In this document: piece after piece, positions 15,557-15,577 of the stretch
How positions within the stretch are numbered: the stretch's first letter is position 1
How the letters are laid out: every line of letters begins with the position of its first letter
Program-made: the position numbers and the translations under genes
The notes under the pieces: generated by a model
What the model was told of the DNA's origin: nothing
The model's database searches: none
Seen by the model: only the letters and a program-made list of their open reading frames with translations
Assembly: GCA_050732575.1 (NCBI GenBank)
Contig: JBOHRF010000101.1
Span: forward strand, 1 to 15,577
Length of the DNA stretch: 15,577 nucleotides
DNA from: JBBDWZ01 sp050732575
GTDB taxonomy: Bacteria > Gemmatimonadota > Gemmatimonadetes > Longimicrobiales > RSA9
Reading direction: 5' to 3'

Positions 15557-15577
15557 CGTGACGCGTGACGCGTCACG
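15557..15577. repeat. CGTGACG tandem and inverted repeat at the window edge
   Basis: CGTGACG occurs at 15557-15563 and 15564-15570, and its reverse complement CGTCACG at 15571-15577. Positions 15564-15577 form a perfect 14-base palindrome. It begins 6 bases after the SusD-like stop codon and is cut by the window end, so its full length is unknown. It may be the start of a terminator stem, a REP-like element or an operator. Confidence 0.4.

Overview
The window is GC-rich bacterial DNA with every gene on the + strand. It most resembles a Gemmatimonadota genome. The outer-membrane receptor has the usual layout for that phylum: signal peptide, carboxypeptidase-regulatory-like domain, an 'LSLQEIVVTG' segment, plug and barrel. 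It is followed directly by a SusD/RagB lipoprotein, and the enzymes are of types shared with Bacteroidota. The assignment is an inference from protein style, not a search result.

Region 1 (2-2851): the 3' part of a large glycosidase gene whose start lies upstream of the window. The product joins a NagZ-type GH3 beta-N-acetylglucosaminidase to a beta-lactamase-fold serine hydrolase. That second fold is also the fold of AmiE, the N-acetylmuramyl-L-alanine amidase that works after NagZ in Bacillus subtilis. Region 2 (2852-3243): a 392-bp gap with no convincing gene but many dyads. It holds two inverted copies of a TGAACG/CGTTCA operator-like site and a structured GGGAGC-repeat element.

Region 3 (3244-9375): a tight four-gene operon with gaps of 2, 13 and 12 bases. 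It encodes a sodium:solute symporter (SSS), a NagB deaminase fused to a LmbE/PIG-L deacetylase, a second SSS symporter, and a BadF/BadG-type sugar kinase of the N-acetylglucosamine kinase kind. Region 4 (9418-10662): tyrosyl-tRNA synthetase, 42 bases downstream, with a nested dyad over its stop codon. Region 5 (10825-15550): a SusC-like TonB-dependent receptor and a SusD-like lipoprotein 22 bases apart. A CGTGACG repeat runs into the window edge.

Read together, regions 1-3 look like amino-sugar salvage, most likely from peptidoglycan. The fused hydrolase would free GlcNAc (and perhaps MurNAc) from muropeptides, the symporters would import the sugars, and the kinase would make GlcNAc-6-phosphate. 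The fused LmbE-NagB protein could then both deacetylate and deaminate it to fructose-6-phosphate. No nagA is visible, and the deacetylase domain is the obvious candidate to replace it. No murQ etherase is visible either. The SusC/SusD pair may feed the same pathway, but only proximity and a 9-base motif match suggest it.
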